From assembly GCF_009905375.1 (NCBI RefSeq), contig NC_133647.1, forward strand, positions 47,302,506 through 47,366,505: 64,000 nucleotides of DNA, in the 5' to 3' direction. Position 1 is the stretch's first letter. Every line of letters starts with the position of its first letter. A program made the translations under genes and the position numbers. The DNA is from Apium graveolens. Its lineage: Eukaryota > Streptophyta > Magnoliopsida > Apiales > Apiaceae. Of the stretch, positions 24,449 through 36,601 are shown piece after piece. Under the pieces are notes generated by a model, which did no database searches, was not told the origin of the DNA, and saw only the letters and a program-made list of their open reading frames with translations.

Positions 24449-26494
24449 ATGAACAAGAAGGATGCTGGAGTTAAAATTCCATTTCTGGATAAAGACAACT
24501 ATCATCATTGGAAGGCGAAGATGCACCTACATCTTCTTTCCCAAGATGAGGCTTATGTGGACTGCATAGAGAGAGGTCCTCATGTACCTATGAGAGCTGC
24601 AACTGGCAATGAACCATCTGTTCCAAAACCTAGGCATGAATGGTCAGATCTTGATATTGAGCAAGTTAGGAAGGATAAGAAGGTCATGAACATATTATTC
24701 AATGGTGTTGATGGTGATATGTTTGATAACATCATTAACTTTAAAATAACCAAAGAGGTTTGGGACACAATACAGATTATTTGTGATGGTACTGAGCAAG
24801 TAAGGGAAAACAAGATGCATCTCCTGATTCAGTAATATGAGCACTTCCATTGTGAAGATAGTGAGTCACTCACTGATATTTTTAGTAGGTTTCAGAAACT
24901 ACTGAATGCTCTAAAACTGCATACAAGGGTCTATCAAACTAAAGACTCTAACCTCAAGTTCCTTAGATCTCTTCCAAAGGAGTGGAAGCCAATGACAGAC
25001 TCATTGAGAAATTCTCAGGATTACAAGGAGTTCACCTTGGAGGGACTGTATGGCATCCTGAAAACTTATGAGCTTGAAATAGATCAAGATGAAAGAATGG
25101 AGAAAGGAAGGAAGAAAGGAGGGTCCATAACACTGGTTTCTGAGTTAAAGAAGGAGAAATAGATGAAGGTAGAAGCTGTTGAATCTACATCAAAGGTCTG
25201 TGAAAGCAAGGGTAAAGGGCTGGTAGCTGCAAATGAAGAGCAGTTGAGTCAAGGTGACATGGATGATATAGATGAGCATTTAGCATTCTTATCCAGAGGA
25301 TTTGCCAAACTCAAATTCAAGAAGAATTTTGGAGCTGCTAAGCCAAATAGAAACATGGTGGAAAATCCAAATTCAAGTGTTTCAAATGTGGCTTAGCTAG
25401 TCATTTTTCTAATGAGTGTAGAAAGTCTGATACTAGCAAAAAGAAGTTTGAGCCTGTTGATTATAAGCAAAAATACTTTGAGTTGCTCAAACAAAAGGAA
25501 AGGGCTTTCATCACACAGGAGAATGACTGGGTTGCAGATGGATTGGATGAAGATGAAGAAACCAACTATGTCAATCTAGCCCTAATGGCCAAGTCAGATG
25601 AAACAGAGACAAGTTCATCAAGCAATCAGGTAATCACAACTAACCTAGCACATTTAACTAAAGATGAGTGTAATGATGCAATAAATGATATGTCTACTGA
25701 ATTATACCACCTACATGTTACTCTTAAGTCCCTCACTAAGAAAAATGCTAAAATTAAAGAAAATAATTTGTTTTTAAGTGAGAGGAATAATGTGCTAGAG
25801 TCTCAATTTATTGAATTTGAAAAATCGAGGATTGAATGCAAGATTGCTAAAGAAGAACTAACTGAGTCCTTAAAGAAAGAGGAGATTTTAAGAAAGCAGC
25901 TTGAACAAGAACCAGAAGTAATTAAAGCATGGAAAACATCTAGAGATGTTCATGCTCAGATTACTAAAGTTCAAGGTATGGAATCTTTTTGTAATGCAGC
26001 CTGGAAAAAAAGTAAGGAAAAACTGGAATCCAATCTGAAAGATGGTAACTTGACTGATGTTGAGTCGACGGATGATGAGGAACATCCGTCGGATGAGAAA
26101 CATGATCATCCGTCGAGTCAAACAAAGTCAGTTAGCAAATCTCAGTTAATTAAGCTTAATGACAAGTATGGATCAGTTTCTAAGAACTTTCTTCCAGGAG
26201 AATCAAGTCAAGTTAGTAAAGAAAAGAGAGCTAATATTGGTCATATGTCTATCAAGCAATTGAATGACAGACTTGAAAAGATTGAGGTTAAAATAGAAGA
26301 TAAAAAGAAAAACAATAGAAATGGGAAGGTAGGGATTAACAAAAATAACAACTACACACCTGACAAATATGCTCCAAGAAAAATCTGTGTTAAGTATGGT
26401 AGTGTTAATCACTTATCTGTTAATTGCAAGATTGTTATGCCTACTTCCATGACCGTGCCTTCTTCTTTTCCCAACATGAATGCCATGTCTGCAA
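24449..26494 (+). pseudogene. gag: CO3 gag, 5' part
   Basis: MNKKDAGVKIPFLDKDNYHH begins the copia gag core (open 24449-24835, stop TAA at 24833). A further piece is open at 25163-25396. The zinc knuckle CFKCGLASHFSNEC (about 25375-25425) is complete but in a frame shifted by one base. A long open piece (25483-26494) follows, with coiled-coil segments rich in Glu, Lys and Leu. It carries three coding copies of the CGACGGATGA/CATCCGTCGG motif at 26064-26116 and a second Cys motif, CVKYGSVNHLSVNC, whose second Cys is Tyr. GY2 interrupts the Asn/Met/Ala-rich tail. Confidence 0.9.
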
Positions 26495-26749
26495 TGTAAC
26501 GCCCTCCAAACCCGGGGTTACGAGCTAATCACCAAACCTGTACAAACTTATTAATAAATAATAAAGAAATGAAACTAAACCCCTTAACAACTACCAGGAC
26601 CTTTTTAGGTTGAAGTATGAAAACAAGAACCACTAACTACTTTTATTACAAACCAACATTCAAAATCTCACAAACTTTCTTTATTACAAACCATTGTCTA
26701 ATTCATTTTAAACTAAGTTCAGCTTTTATTCAAACACACATACTATCTA

Positions 26750-26872
26750 TTAACACTCCACCTGCTCGGGCAACTCAAAGCTTTCTTCCTGGATTGGGAT
26801 CAACACCTTGGGTATAAGAGGATCCCGAGGCTTGACCCGCTTCTTTACCACTCGTGTCCTGACGGGTTTCAT
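26750..26872 (-). CDS. GY2 LTR micro-ORF, 40 codons (3' LTR copy)
   Basis: The ATG (26872-26870) lies 12 nt after the predicted acceptor. The product begins MKPVRTRVVKKRVKPR, is strongly basic in its first 16 residues and acidic at its end. It aligns without gaps with the GY1 and GY4 micro-ORFs, keeping K/R at position 5 and K at 10, but it has little direct similarity to the H3 tail. The 5' LTR copy is also intact. Confidence 0.4.
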   Translation of the reverse strand: MKPVRTRVVKKRVKPRDPLIPKVLIPIQEESFELPEQVEC

Positions 26873-27060
26873 ATTCCTTCTTAACTGAAACAATAAGGTG
26901 AATAACAATAAAAAGGGGTGAACCAAAATTGCTCAACAAGTCTACAAAATATACACAATGTTAAAGTAATATAACTGAATCCGTATCCCAGGTATATCTG
27001 CAAAGATATAACCTCATAAGAATCAAAAGAAGGCCATTGCTGGCAAATACAAACGAACTA

Positions 27061-27240
27061 CACTGGACTCAAATTCGCAGCTATACCCTGCTGATCAGCC
27101 AAGATACAGTGCAGATCTATATCTCACTATATAGATCATGTCGGGCACCCAGGCACTATGGCCCATCTCAAGGATCTGGTTATGTCCCGGTCCTTAGGAT
27201 TAAGTAAACTTAATCCCCAAAAGTAATGTTATCCAGTCCC
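27061..27240 (-). promoter_or_regulatory. Conserved LTR island with two hairpins (GY2 3' LTR)
   Basis: About 165 bp is clearly alignable with the otherwise diverged GY3 LTR (51184-51360). Hairpin 1 (27114-27137) has arms GATCTATAT and ATATAGATC. Hairpin 2 (27197-27216) has arms GGATTAAGT and ACTTAATCC. In GY3 hairpin 1 keeps its 9-bp stem with a compensated last pair. Confidence 0.55.
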
Positions 27241-28861
27241 TGGAATAGCAACCGGAACAATCGGTATACTTTGATATATTCTAATCACCAGAATATATCA
27301 ATAATTGTGAGTAACAATGGAAATATGAATAATAAATTCAAATGAAAAGAATAATTGAAGAATCGGACGGAGATATAAATAAAGGAATTAAAGTAATACA
27401 AATGTAATAAGAATCTGAAGAGAATATCGCTATTCTGGAAAATAGAATAGAGGAGAAACTTGCCTTCTGTGCAACTTACTGCAATTAAATCACTTCCGTC
27501 TATCCCCTACTCGACCTGCCTTGTTGGCTTAGTTTCTGTTAGCAAAGTAGACTGGTTAATTCATTTTGTACTTTGGTTGCACCTTAAATCGACTTCATTT
27601 TGTTCCTACTATCTACCCATACGCTTATAACCAACTCGAATATTACATATAAGCAAGTAAGACTCGATTAACCACATAATACACATAAGCATATAAGCAC
27701 ATAATCGTTCTTATAGTTAAAATAATTTTTAGATTCGAAATCGACTCGCTGATTGCTCCGTTCATCACCTTCTACTTCATTTCCCATTTTTCCGGAATTT
27801 TTCGAACTCGTCTCGGCACGCATTTCGACTGATAATCAAGCGATCAATAAATTCAACTAATTTTGAGAAGAAATTAGGTCTTTATATTATTTTTAGTGAA
27901 AAAAATCCATTTTTCTGAGTTAACAGGCTTTCGTTTCGCTCAAATCGGACTAACGGTTGAATTATTATCAATTAAACACTGATAATTCAATTTATTATTC
28001 AATAAAAATAATTATTGCCAATTTTTAAATCCTAAAATAATTTTTAAATAATTATTTAAGAAAAATCAAAGTCAAAAATAATTTTTTTACAATTTTTGAA
28101 GTTAAAATGAAGAAGTTATGATTTATCGAAAATTGTGTGACTAATTATCAAAATAATTAATCACTTTTTTTAAAATATTTAATAAATAAATAACTAATAA
28201 ATAATTAATAAATAATTATTTACTAATTTAAAATAATTAATCCCTAATTATTAGGATTAATCCCAATTTATTACAAATATTTACAACTTATCGTTATTTA
28301 TTTGATTAGATCGATTATTTACAAATAATCAATCGATTTAATTAACTGATACGCTATTTATCGAATAACTACGAATTACTCGAATTATAAACCAACTCAA
28401 CGATCAATTACTCGCATAATTACGAACTACGCACTATTCTCGAATACTACCGAACTAATATATTATTATTAGAATTTAAACGATTCGTTAATCAATTAAT
28501 TATCGGTATTTAATTATACAATACGAACAATTAATGCAATATTATTCGAATAACTAACGCTCGAATAATAATTCTCATTATCGAATCACTATTCGTAATA
28601 TTAACTAATTATTAGATTATTAATCATATTATTTAATTATTTTTAATCCTTATTTATTAATTAATTACCTAATTATTAATTAATTACCTAATTATTAATT
28701 AATTAGATAACTAATAAATAATTAGATAAATAATTAAATAATTAATTAAATAATTACATTCGAATTTATAATTTAACAAAATAATTCAGAAATTAATAAT
28801 ACTATTTTTCAGAATTTAAATCTAATTTTTATCTAATTTTCAGAATTATTAAAACTAATTT

Positions 28862-29350
28862 CTAATTTTCAGAAAATAAAATAAATATATAAAAATCCAG
28901 AAACACAAAAACAAAATTAGGGTTTGGGGTTTTAGGATCGAACCCGGGTCGAAACCGGGTTGCAAACCGGGTCGAACCCGGGTCGCGATGAACAGCCGTC
29001 ACCGTCCCAGAATCCGGCGACGGTTTTCGGCGAGACAAAAAACACGGCCAAACGTCGTGATTCGAGTTCGTTTCTTCCACGTTTCTGATGCACAGCAATA
29101 CAGACGATGCCTCCTTCTTTCCCAGGCCTCCCTTCGTCCTCCTTCCCCGTCGAGCATCACCGGAGACGAAGAACACCGCCATGGCGGCGGATTTCCGACG
29201 AGCACGCAAACCACAACCAAACACTATGAAACTGATGTCGTTCGACTCGGTTTTTGACGATCTAATCGTTTCCAGCAACAATAATATCAAACAAGCAGCC
29301 ATAATCAAAACCCGAATTCAAGAAATTAGACCCGAAAAACGAAATTAAAA
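28862..29350 (-). other. GC-rich segment in the GY2 LTR with tandem ACCCGG units
   Basis: This GC-rich block in an AT-rich LTR includes four ACCCGG/CCGGGT units at 28939-28987. A 148-codon minus frame (28862-29308) is open here and 150 codons long in the 5' LTR copy. The two copies derive from one sequence at insertion, so this is weak evidence of coding. It lies inside the proposed intron. The composition alone may keep it open. Confidence 0.4.
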
Positions 29351-29566
29351 TCCAGAAATCAAACACTAAAATTAATAGCATAATCAGAAACTACGATTCT
29401 TGGGCTTCAAAACGGATACTTACATGCTCGATTTGGTGAACAAAATCACGATCAAACTTGACTTTGATTTCAGGAACTTCAAGAACCCTAATCCCACTTT
29501 TCTGGATTTTCAGCCTATTTTCTGATTTTTTTTATAATTAATTAATAGTTAATTACTGAAAAATCA

Positions 29567-29577
29567 GCTATTTATAC
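29567..29577 (-). promoter_or_regulatory. GY2 LTR TATA box (3' copy)
   Basis: Minus strand GTATAAATAGC; transcription would start about 30 nt further along the minus strand, leaving a first exon of about 115 nt before the donor. The 5' LTR copy at 39289-39299 is identical. Confidence 0.6.
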
Positions 29578-30166
29578 TATGTAAAATAATACCCCTAAAA
29601 AAATTAAGGGTCTAATTACACTCCTAATAAAAATATTTGGCCCTAATTTCCATAATCTTTGGGTATTAAAATTTAATTTATAAATATTTTATATATACTA
29701 TATATATGCCAAAAATTCCCAAAAATTGTGAATAATTCAAAAATACAAAGAAATGGTATAAATAAAAGTCCTATAATTTTATAAAAATAAAAATGTGATT
29801 TTTGTGGTGTTTTTAACACCCAATGGGGCCCGGAAAAGTCATTTTTCGCAAAACGAGAAAATTTATAAAATATCTAGATGTTCAAAATATTGCGATTGTA
29901 AAAGCCGTTTGATGAAAAATAAGGCCCATTATTTTACTTGAAATACTGGCGTTAAAATCATTGTTTGGGTTGCAAACCGTTTGAAATGAAACCTATGAAT
30001 ACGATAAAAACATCTGAAAAAGACCTTAAAAATACAGAAATGATACTGAATACACGTAACACATAACAATTAGGGTTTAACAGATAATCACACATAAATG
30101 ACATATTAATACACATATTTTATTATAAATATGATATAATACAACGTAAATTTCCCGGTCGTTACA

Positions 30167-30180
30167 TTCTCCCCCCCTTA
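30167..30180 (-). other. GY2 polypurine tract
   Basis: Minus strand TAAGGGGGGGAGAA, directly next to the 3' LTR. Confidence 0.9.
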
Positions 30181-30204
30181 ATAGGATTCTGTCCTCAGAA
30201 TCTT

Positions 30205-33200
30205 CTACGCAAATAATTGAGGGTATTTCTCTAGCATTTCACTTTCAAGTTCCCAGGTTGATTCTTCAACCACTGGGTTTCTCCACAACACTCGCACTAA
30301 ATATACAGACTTATTTCTCAACACTTTCTCTCGCCGATCTAAAATTTTTACCGGCTGATCTACAAAAGAAAAATCTGGTTGGATATCTATTGGTTCATAC
30401 TCTATTACATGCCTAGAATCAGGATTATATCGCTTAAGCATTGACACGTGAAACACATTGTGAATGTGTTGCATATGAGGCGGTAACGCTAATTCCTATG
30501 CAAGCTTTCCTACTTTCTTCAAAATCTCAAATGGTCCGACGTATCGTGGTTTCAATTTACCCTTATTGCCAAATCTAGTCAATCCTTTCCATGACGATAT
30601 TTTAAGTAATACGTGTTCCCCTTCCTGATAGTCCATATCCTTCCTTGCCTGGTCTGCATATTTGTGTTGCCTGTTTTGCGCTGCATCGAGTCGTTTCCGA
30701 ATAAGTTCAATCTTTTCTTTCGTCTGCTGAATTAATTCTGGTCCCAAAATTTTACGTTCTCCAACTTCATCTCAGTGCACTGGTGATCTGCATTTTCTCC
30801 CATATAGTGCTTCATACGGTGGCATTCCAATGCTGGCGTGATAGCTGTTATTATAAGAAAATTCCACTAGTGGTAGATGCTCATCCCAACTGCCTTCAAA
30901 ATCGATCGCACAAACTCGTAGCATGTCTTCAATCATTTGGATAGTTCTTTCACTTTGCCCGTCGGTTTGCGGATGATAAGTGGTACTCATGTTTAATTTT
31001 GTTCCAAGGCATTCTTGAAATTGTTTCCAAAATCTTGAGTTGAAACGAGGATCTCGATCAGACACGATAGATATTGGAACTCCATGTCGTATCACAATTT
31101 CCTTGAGATACATATGCACTAATTTGTCAAGCGAGAATCTTTCGTTAATTGGTAGAAAATATGCTGACTTCGTAAGTCTATCAATGATTACCCATATCGC
31201 ATCATGATTTGCCTTAGTCCTTGGCAGTCCTACCATAAAATCCATCGCTAGATGTTCCCATTTCCATTCTGGAATGTCTAATGGTTGTAATAATCTGCTC
31301 GGTCGTTGATGTTCCGCTTTAACTCACTGGCATGTGTAGCATTTACTCACCCATTCTGCTATTTCCTTCTTCATATTCAGCCACCAGAAGTTTTCTTTTA
31401 GATCGCGATACATTTTTGTGCTTCCTGGATGAATGGAATACTTCGAATTGTGTGCATCCCGCATTATTTCTTCTTTTAATTCTGCCATGTTAGGGATCCA
31501 GATTCTCGATGCAAAGCGTAAAATTCCTTCATTATCTTTGTGAGTTGTGATTTCTTCTCCCGTCAGGTCATCATCTTGACTCATCACTTCATCTTGACAG
31601 CGGCGAATCTTCTCTAACAACTCCGGTTGGAAAGTCATAGTGTAGATATATTCTGCAGATTTATTGGGAATGCAAATCTCAATTTCTAATTTTTTGAATT
31701 CCTTGGCCAATTCTTCGCATGAAGTTAACCGATTCAATCTTTCTTTTCTGCTTAGCGCATCTGCTACAACATTTACTTTTCCTGGATGATAACTGATTGT
31801 GACATCGTAATCTTTGATCAATTCCAGCCATCGACGTTGTCGCATGTTCAGTTCCTTTTGCGTAAAGATATACTTCAGACTTTTATGATCCGTGTAGATT
31901 TCGCATTTTTCACCGTAGAGATAATGTCTCCAAAACTTCAATGCAAATACGATCGCTGCCAATTCCAGATCATGCGTAGGATATTTCTGTTCATGAGGTT
32001 TAAGTTGTCTCGAAGCATATGCAATGACGTTACCGTGTTGAATTAATACACATCCTAGCCCGCGATACGAAGCATCACTGTAAATGATGAAATTTCCTTG
32101 CTCGTCTGGCAATGCAAGTACTGGTGCAGTCACCAATCGATTCTTTAACTCTTGAAAACTTTCTTCACACTTATCATTCCATTCAAACTTTTCACTTTTT
32201 CGAGTTAACTTGGTCAGCGGCGTTGCTATTTTTGCAAAATCTTTGACAAATCTTCGATAATACCCTGCCAATCCCAAGAAACTTCGAACTTCTGTGGGTG
32301 TCTTCGGTCTTTCCCAATTTAACACAGCTTCAATCTTCGCTGGATCGACTTGGATGACTTCTCTACTGATGATATGCCCTAGAAATTGTACTTCCCTTAA
32401 CCAGAATTCACATTTTGAGAATTTTGCGTATAATTGCTCTTTCCTCAGAATTTCCAAAACTATCCTCAAGTGTTCTGCATGCTCTTCTTCTATCTTGGAG
32501 TAAATCAAGATGTCATCAATGAATACAATCACGAACTTGTCCAAATATTTCTTGAATATCATGTTCATCAAATCCATGAATGCAGCTGGCGCGTTTGTCA
32601 AACCGAATGCCATTACAAGAAACTCGTAATGTCCATATCTCGTACGGAACGCAGTCTTGGGAATATCTTCAGCTTTAATCTTTAATTGATGATAGCCTGA
32701 TCGCAAATCTATCTTTGAAAACCATGCAGCTCCTTTTAGCTGATCGAACAAATCATCGATTCTTGGTAAAGGATACTTGTTCTTGATAGTGAGCTTATTC
32801 AATTCCCTATAGTCGATGCACAATCGCATGTTGTCATCCTTCTTCTTCACAAATAACACCGGTGCACCCCATGGGGATACACTAGGTCGTATGATGCCTC
32901 GGTCTAGAAGATCTTGCAGTTGCGTTGATAATTCTTTCATCTCAACTGGAGCCATTCGATACGGAGCTTTCGAAACTGGTTCTGTACCTGGTGCTAGATC
33001 AATCGTGAACTCGATTTCTCGATCTGGCGGTAACCCTGGAAGCTCGTCGGGAAAGACGTCCGTAAATTCACATACAACTGGAATGTCTTCTATTCTAGGA
33101 CTTCCTTTTTCAGTATTTAACACATAAGCTATGTACGCTTCACATCCTTGTCGAAGCAATCGTTTGGTCTGCACTACAGTGAGAAATTTATTCCGCTGCT

Positions 33201-33681
33201 TTTTGCCCCTGAATATTACCGTTGCATTTTCCGCAGTTCGCAATTCAACTTTCTTATTCGCGCAATCTATCTGAGCCTTATGATATGCTAACCAATCCAT
33301 TCCTAAAATGATATCGAATTCTCCTAGCTTAAAAGGAATTAAGTCTACAGAGAAATGATGTCCAGCTATTTCTACATCACACGCAGGACATACTCGATCT
33401 ACTGGAACTTGGTCGTCATTCGCTAATTTTATAATTAACGTCTCGCCCAACCATTCAATTTCGCAATGTAACTTATCAAGAAATTCTTCAGAAATAAATG
33501 AACGGGTAGCTCCAGAATCAATTAATACTTTTGAATCTACGGAGTTCACCAAAAGCGTACCTGCAATCACACTTGGATTCTGTACTGCTTCTTTCATGGT
33601 CTTGTTAAAAGTCCTTGCTCTGGGTTGATTTGGCGGTGGTGGCGGAGGTAATGCCAATACTTTCGGAACACTGGCTGCCAT
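30205..33681 (-). pseudogene. pol: GY2 pol: protease, RT, RNase H, integrase, chromodomain
   Basis: A retropepsin with intact DSGATRSF (about 33490-33515) is followed by RT with F-I-D-D in [11 protein letters not shown] (32500-32530). RNase H begins at [10 protein letters not shown] and includes the YTDHKSL region. The integrase has an intact HHCC finger (H, H, CYTC; about 31325-31460) and a core with D, D and E in [15 protein letters not shown] and SERTIQM (about 30950-31200). A C-terminal chromodomain (VKILDRREKVLRNKSVYLV to the end) should target integration to heterochromatin. Internal stops are at 31324-31326 (TGA for CGA), 30772-30774 and 30496-30498. The whole is in frame with gag and ends at 30205-30207. 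Confidence 0.95.
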
Positions 33682-34752
33682 TGCTGGTCCTTTACAATTC
33701 CTAGCGATATGCCCTTTCTTTCCGCATTGATAGCAAGTGATTTCTGCTATTTTTCATGTCGGACATTCGTTAGAGTAGTGCCCTTTCTGCTTGCATTTGA
33801 AACATGTCACGTCTGCTTTAATACATACACCGGTATGCTTACGTCCACAAGTTTTGCAATACGGCACTGAAACTTTAACAATTCCCTGCTTGTTGGAGAC
33901 TTGGAAATGATTACCTATTTTTTGTGTACCCTGTCCTATCCTTTTGAAATTCAGATTTTCCCGGGCTTGAAATCCCGGCTTCCTGTTGGAACGGTCTTGG
34001 AAACTTCCCTGTCCTCTGTCCCGTTGAGATCTTTCACTTTCCCCTTCGATGATCAAAGCTTTCTGAACTACAGCGGTATATGTTGTTAATTCAAAAACTG
34101 TAACTTGTCCGCGTATCCATGGTCGTAATCCCTCTTGAAATCTCTGCACTCGTTTCTCTTCAGTGTCCACCTGTTCCGGAACAAACCTAGCCAATTCATT
34201 GAATTTGGCTTCATATTCTGTTACAGACATACTTCCCTGCTTCAGCTCTAAAAACTTTATCTGCATCTGATTCCTTATGTAGCGAGGAAAATGCTTTTCT
34301 AAAAATAATTCTTTAAACTTATCCCAAGCAATAACATCTTCACCCTCTAAAGCCTTTTTAGATTCCCACCAATAATTTGCCTCTCCTTTCAACAAGTAAC
34401 TAGCAAAATCAGTCTTCTGGTCCTTACCTACCTTCAATAGTACAAAAGCTTTCTCTATTTCTTTTAACCAGGTGGTAGCTTTGACAGGATTAGTAGACCC
34501 ATCAAATTCTGGAGGTTTAACTGACTGAAACTACTTAAAAGTAACAACAAGTTGAGGCTCATGACGAGGTGGCTGTTGTAACATTTGTTGTTGTATCTGT
34601 TGTTGCTGATGCTGCATCTGCTGCTGCAACTGCTGCTGCATCATTACCATCTGTTGTTGCATCAGATGGAACATTTGGTTCATGGTCTCATTAGTCTGAC
34701 CTTCGGAATTGTTGTTAGAGGTCTCAGCCCTAGTCTTTCTTTTTGGTGCCAT
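33682..34752 (-). pseudogene. gag: GY2 gag with two zinc knuckles
   Basis: Starts MAPKRKTRAET at 34752, just after an acceptor-like CACCTGTTTTATTATCAG. A Gln/Met-rich region (QQQ runs) is followed by the Ty3-type capsid (ANYWWESKKALEGEDVIAW, EYEAKFNELARF). An Arg/Gln-rich linker then precedes two knuckles, CFKCKQKGHYSNEC and [14 protein letters not shown]. Only two stops: 34531-34533 and 33754-33756 (TGA, likely from CGA). Same frame as pol, so a single Gag-Pol of 1515 codons is implied. Confidence 0.93.
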
Positions 34753-34806
34753 CTTCTTCTTCTGATAATAAAACAGGTGATATTTATTTAACAGTTTAAT
34801 AAACAA

Positions 34807-35270
34807 TTGACAGTATATAAGAAAACAATTGATCTGGTATTAATAACATGATTTATATAAAGAAAACAGTTGCTGAATATAAAAACTAGAAATATAAGCA
34901 GTTAAATAATCATGGTTGTCCTTTTCTATTTTTGTTTATTTTTTTTTTCAACAGGAATTATAGTATAAAAGACTGTAAAGCAATAAAGTGAAAGTAAATG
35001 CTGTAAAACTGTAAAGACTGAAATTTAAATAAAAGAAATTTGAAAAGTTCAGTTTATATATATGACACCAGCCTCAGGTGTAAATGCTTGATACAAAAAG
35101 TCTCGCTCTACTGGTAATCACCGCGGCTACAAGTTATACTACCACTACAGGTCAAAATCCTACTACAGGTTAAACTACTAGTACATACATACACACTACT
35201 CACTAGGTTATACTATGCTGTCTCTATATACATCTATACCCTGAAGTCACTGTCTCAACTGTCCCTGTCT
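34807..35270 (-). other. GY2 leader between ORF0 and gag
   Basis: About 460 bp, AT-rich, without an open frame of note. It ends in an acceptor-like tract (AG complement at 34762-34763) directly before the gag ATG, so it may be an intron; no donor can be fixed by eye. Confidence 0.35.
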
Positions 35271-36004
35271 CAGAACCCAGGCGGAATACGCCTAAGCTCC
35301 TCTCTAAGTGCCTGGACCAAAGTCTGTGCCAAGCGAAAAACCCTGTAGAACTCTGCAAAAGAAGGAGGTCCATCATGAGTCAAATCATCCAGCTCCCAAG
35401 TAGCGCTCATCAACACTGACTGCAATCACTGTCTCATATAATAATTCGGTTGTAGGGCCGCTAACGGTCCTCTGTCCCTCTGCTCAAACAGATGCATAAT
35501 CTCACGACACTATGCCCGCCAATACTCCATATCATCCCTCATAACTCTATACTCATGGTATGGTACCATGTGCGACTGAGCAACCTGACCTACTGACTCC
35601 TGGGAAGGAACCCTCGGAATACCTGCACCCGGCGGTGGTAAGCCTAGCTGTAGATCCACATCATGCTCTCCCATTCCCTCGACTGGAATCATCTGAACTA
35701 TGTCCGGCTCTGGGGCATGCACTGGTATAGGAGGTAATAATGGTGGTGGTGGTAACTCCTGCTCAATACCCGGTATAAACTGATGCTCAATAGGTAAAGG
35801 AACTATCGGCTCGAAGAACTCAAAAAGATCAAACATCTCTATGGGGTCATGAACTATCCCTTGAACTGGGGGTACCAGCTCTTGTGGCAATGGTGGTGGA
35901 GGTGGTAAAGGAGGAAATATATGCTCAGATATTGGAGGTATGACTGGTACTGCTGGTCCAGTGACTGTCCTCTCGGAAGATGCAGAATAACCAGAAGATG
36001 GCAT
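35271..36004 (-). pseudogene. GY2 ORF0, Pro-rich upstream ORF
   Basis: The ATG (36004-36002) follows TATATTATCAG directly. The protein begins MPSSGYSASSE and has Pro-rich segments (PPLPPPPPLPQE; PPPPLLPPIPVHAPEP), then a more ordered C-terminal part. The frame is interrupted at about 35510 (TAG) and again near 35432 (TGA), beyond which it stays open to about 35280. It sits in the same place as the coiled-coil ORF0 of GY1 but shows no obvious sequence similarity. Function unknown; additional ORFs before gag are known in some plant gypsy lineages. Confidence 0.55.
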
Positions 36005-36182
36005 CTGATAATATACCAAAGAAAAGAAAAGGTCACTAAACAAACCTAAGATTTTATACTTTCCTATTCTAATTTGACCTAAATCCTAACACTATCTTTC
36101 CTAATCTGACTATCCCTATCTTATGTGATCTCCCTATCCTATCTTAATCCTAATGTTCTTGTTTTCAGGGACCAAACCTACA

Positions 36183-36194
36183 GCTCTGATGCCA
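36183..36194 (-). other. GY2 primer-binding site
   Basis: Minus strand TGGCATCAGAGC, one mismatch to the initiator tRNA-Met complement, 3 nt from the 5' LTR. Confidence 0.92.
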
Positions 36195-36466
36195 AACTGT
36201 AACGCCCTCCAAACCCGGGGTATAAGTCTGGGGGTTACGAGCTAATCACCAAACCTATACAAACTTATTAATAAATAATAAAGAAATGAAACTAAACCCC
36301 TTAACAACTACCAGGACCTTTTTAGGTTGAAGTATAAAAACAAGAACCACTAACTACTTTTATTACAAACCAACATTCAAAATCTCACAAACTTTCTTTA
36401 TTACAAACCATTGTCTAATTCATTTTAAACTAAGTTCAGCTTTTATTCAAACACACATACTATCTA

Positions 36467-36589
36467 TCAACACTCCACCTGCTCGGGCAACTCAAAGCTT
36501 TCTTCCTGGATTGGGATCAACACCTTGGGTATAAGATGATCCCGAGGCTTGACCCGCTTCTTTACCACTCGTGTCCTGACGGGTTTCAT
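36467..36589 (-). CDS. GY2 LTR micro-ORF, 40 codons (5' LTR copy)
   Basis: Same frame and length as the copy at 26750-26872, with one substitution (His for Pro) and TGA instead of TAA as stop. In this LTR it would lie at the start of exon 2 of the element transcript, upstream of ORF0 and gag. Confidence 0.4.
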   Translation of the reverse strand: MKPVRTRVVKKRVKPRDHLIPKVLIPIQEESFELPEQVEC

Positions 36590-36601
36590 ATTCCTTCTTA
36601 A

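Larger units (their letters stand above)
26885..29423 (-). other. GY2 putative leader intron inside the 3' LTR copy
   Basis: Donor CAT/GTAAGTAT at 29423, a near-perfect plant donor. Acceptor ACCTTATTGTTTCAG ends at 26885. The conserved block with branch-point-like site is at 26918-26941, about 34 nt before the acceptor. The exon before the donor contains TTAGGGTTC, common in plant 5' leaders. Confidence 0.5.
26495..30166 (-). repeat. GY2 3' LTR, 3672 bp
   Basis: TGTAACGCCC to GTCGTTACA on the plus strand. It lacks 14 bp present in the 5' LTR near 36220 (between two GGGG runs). Order on the minus strand: U3, TATA box, short gene-like exon, donor, GC-rich segment, AT-rich stretch, a conserved island with hairpins, acceptor, micro-ORF. 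Confidence 0.95.
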
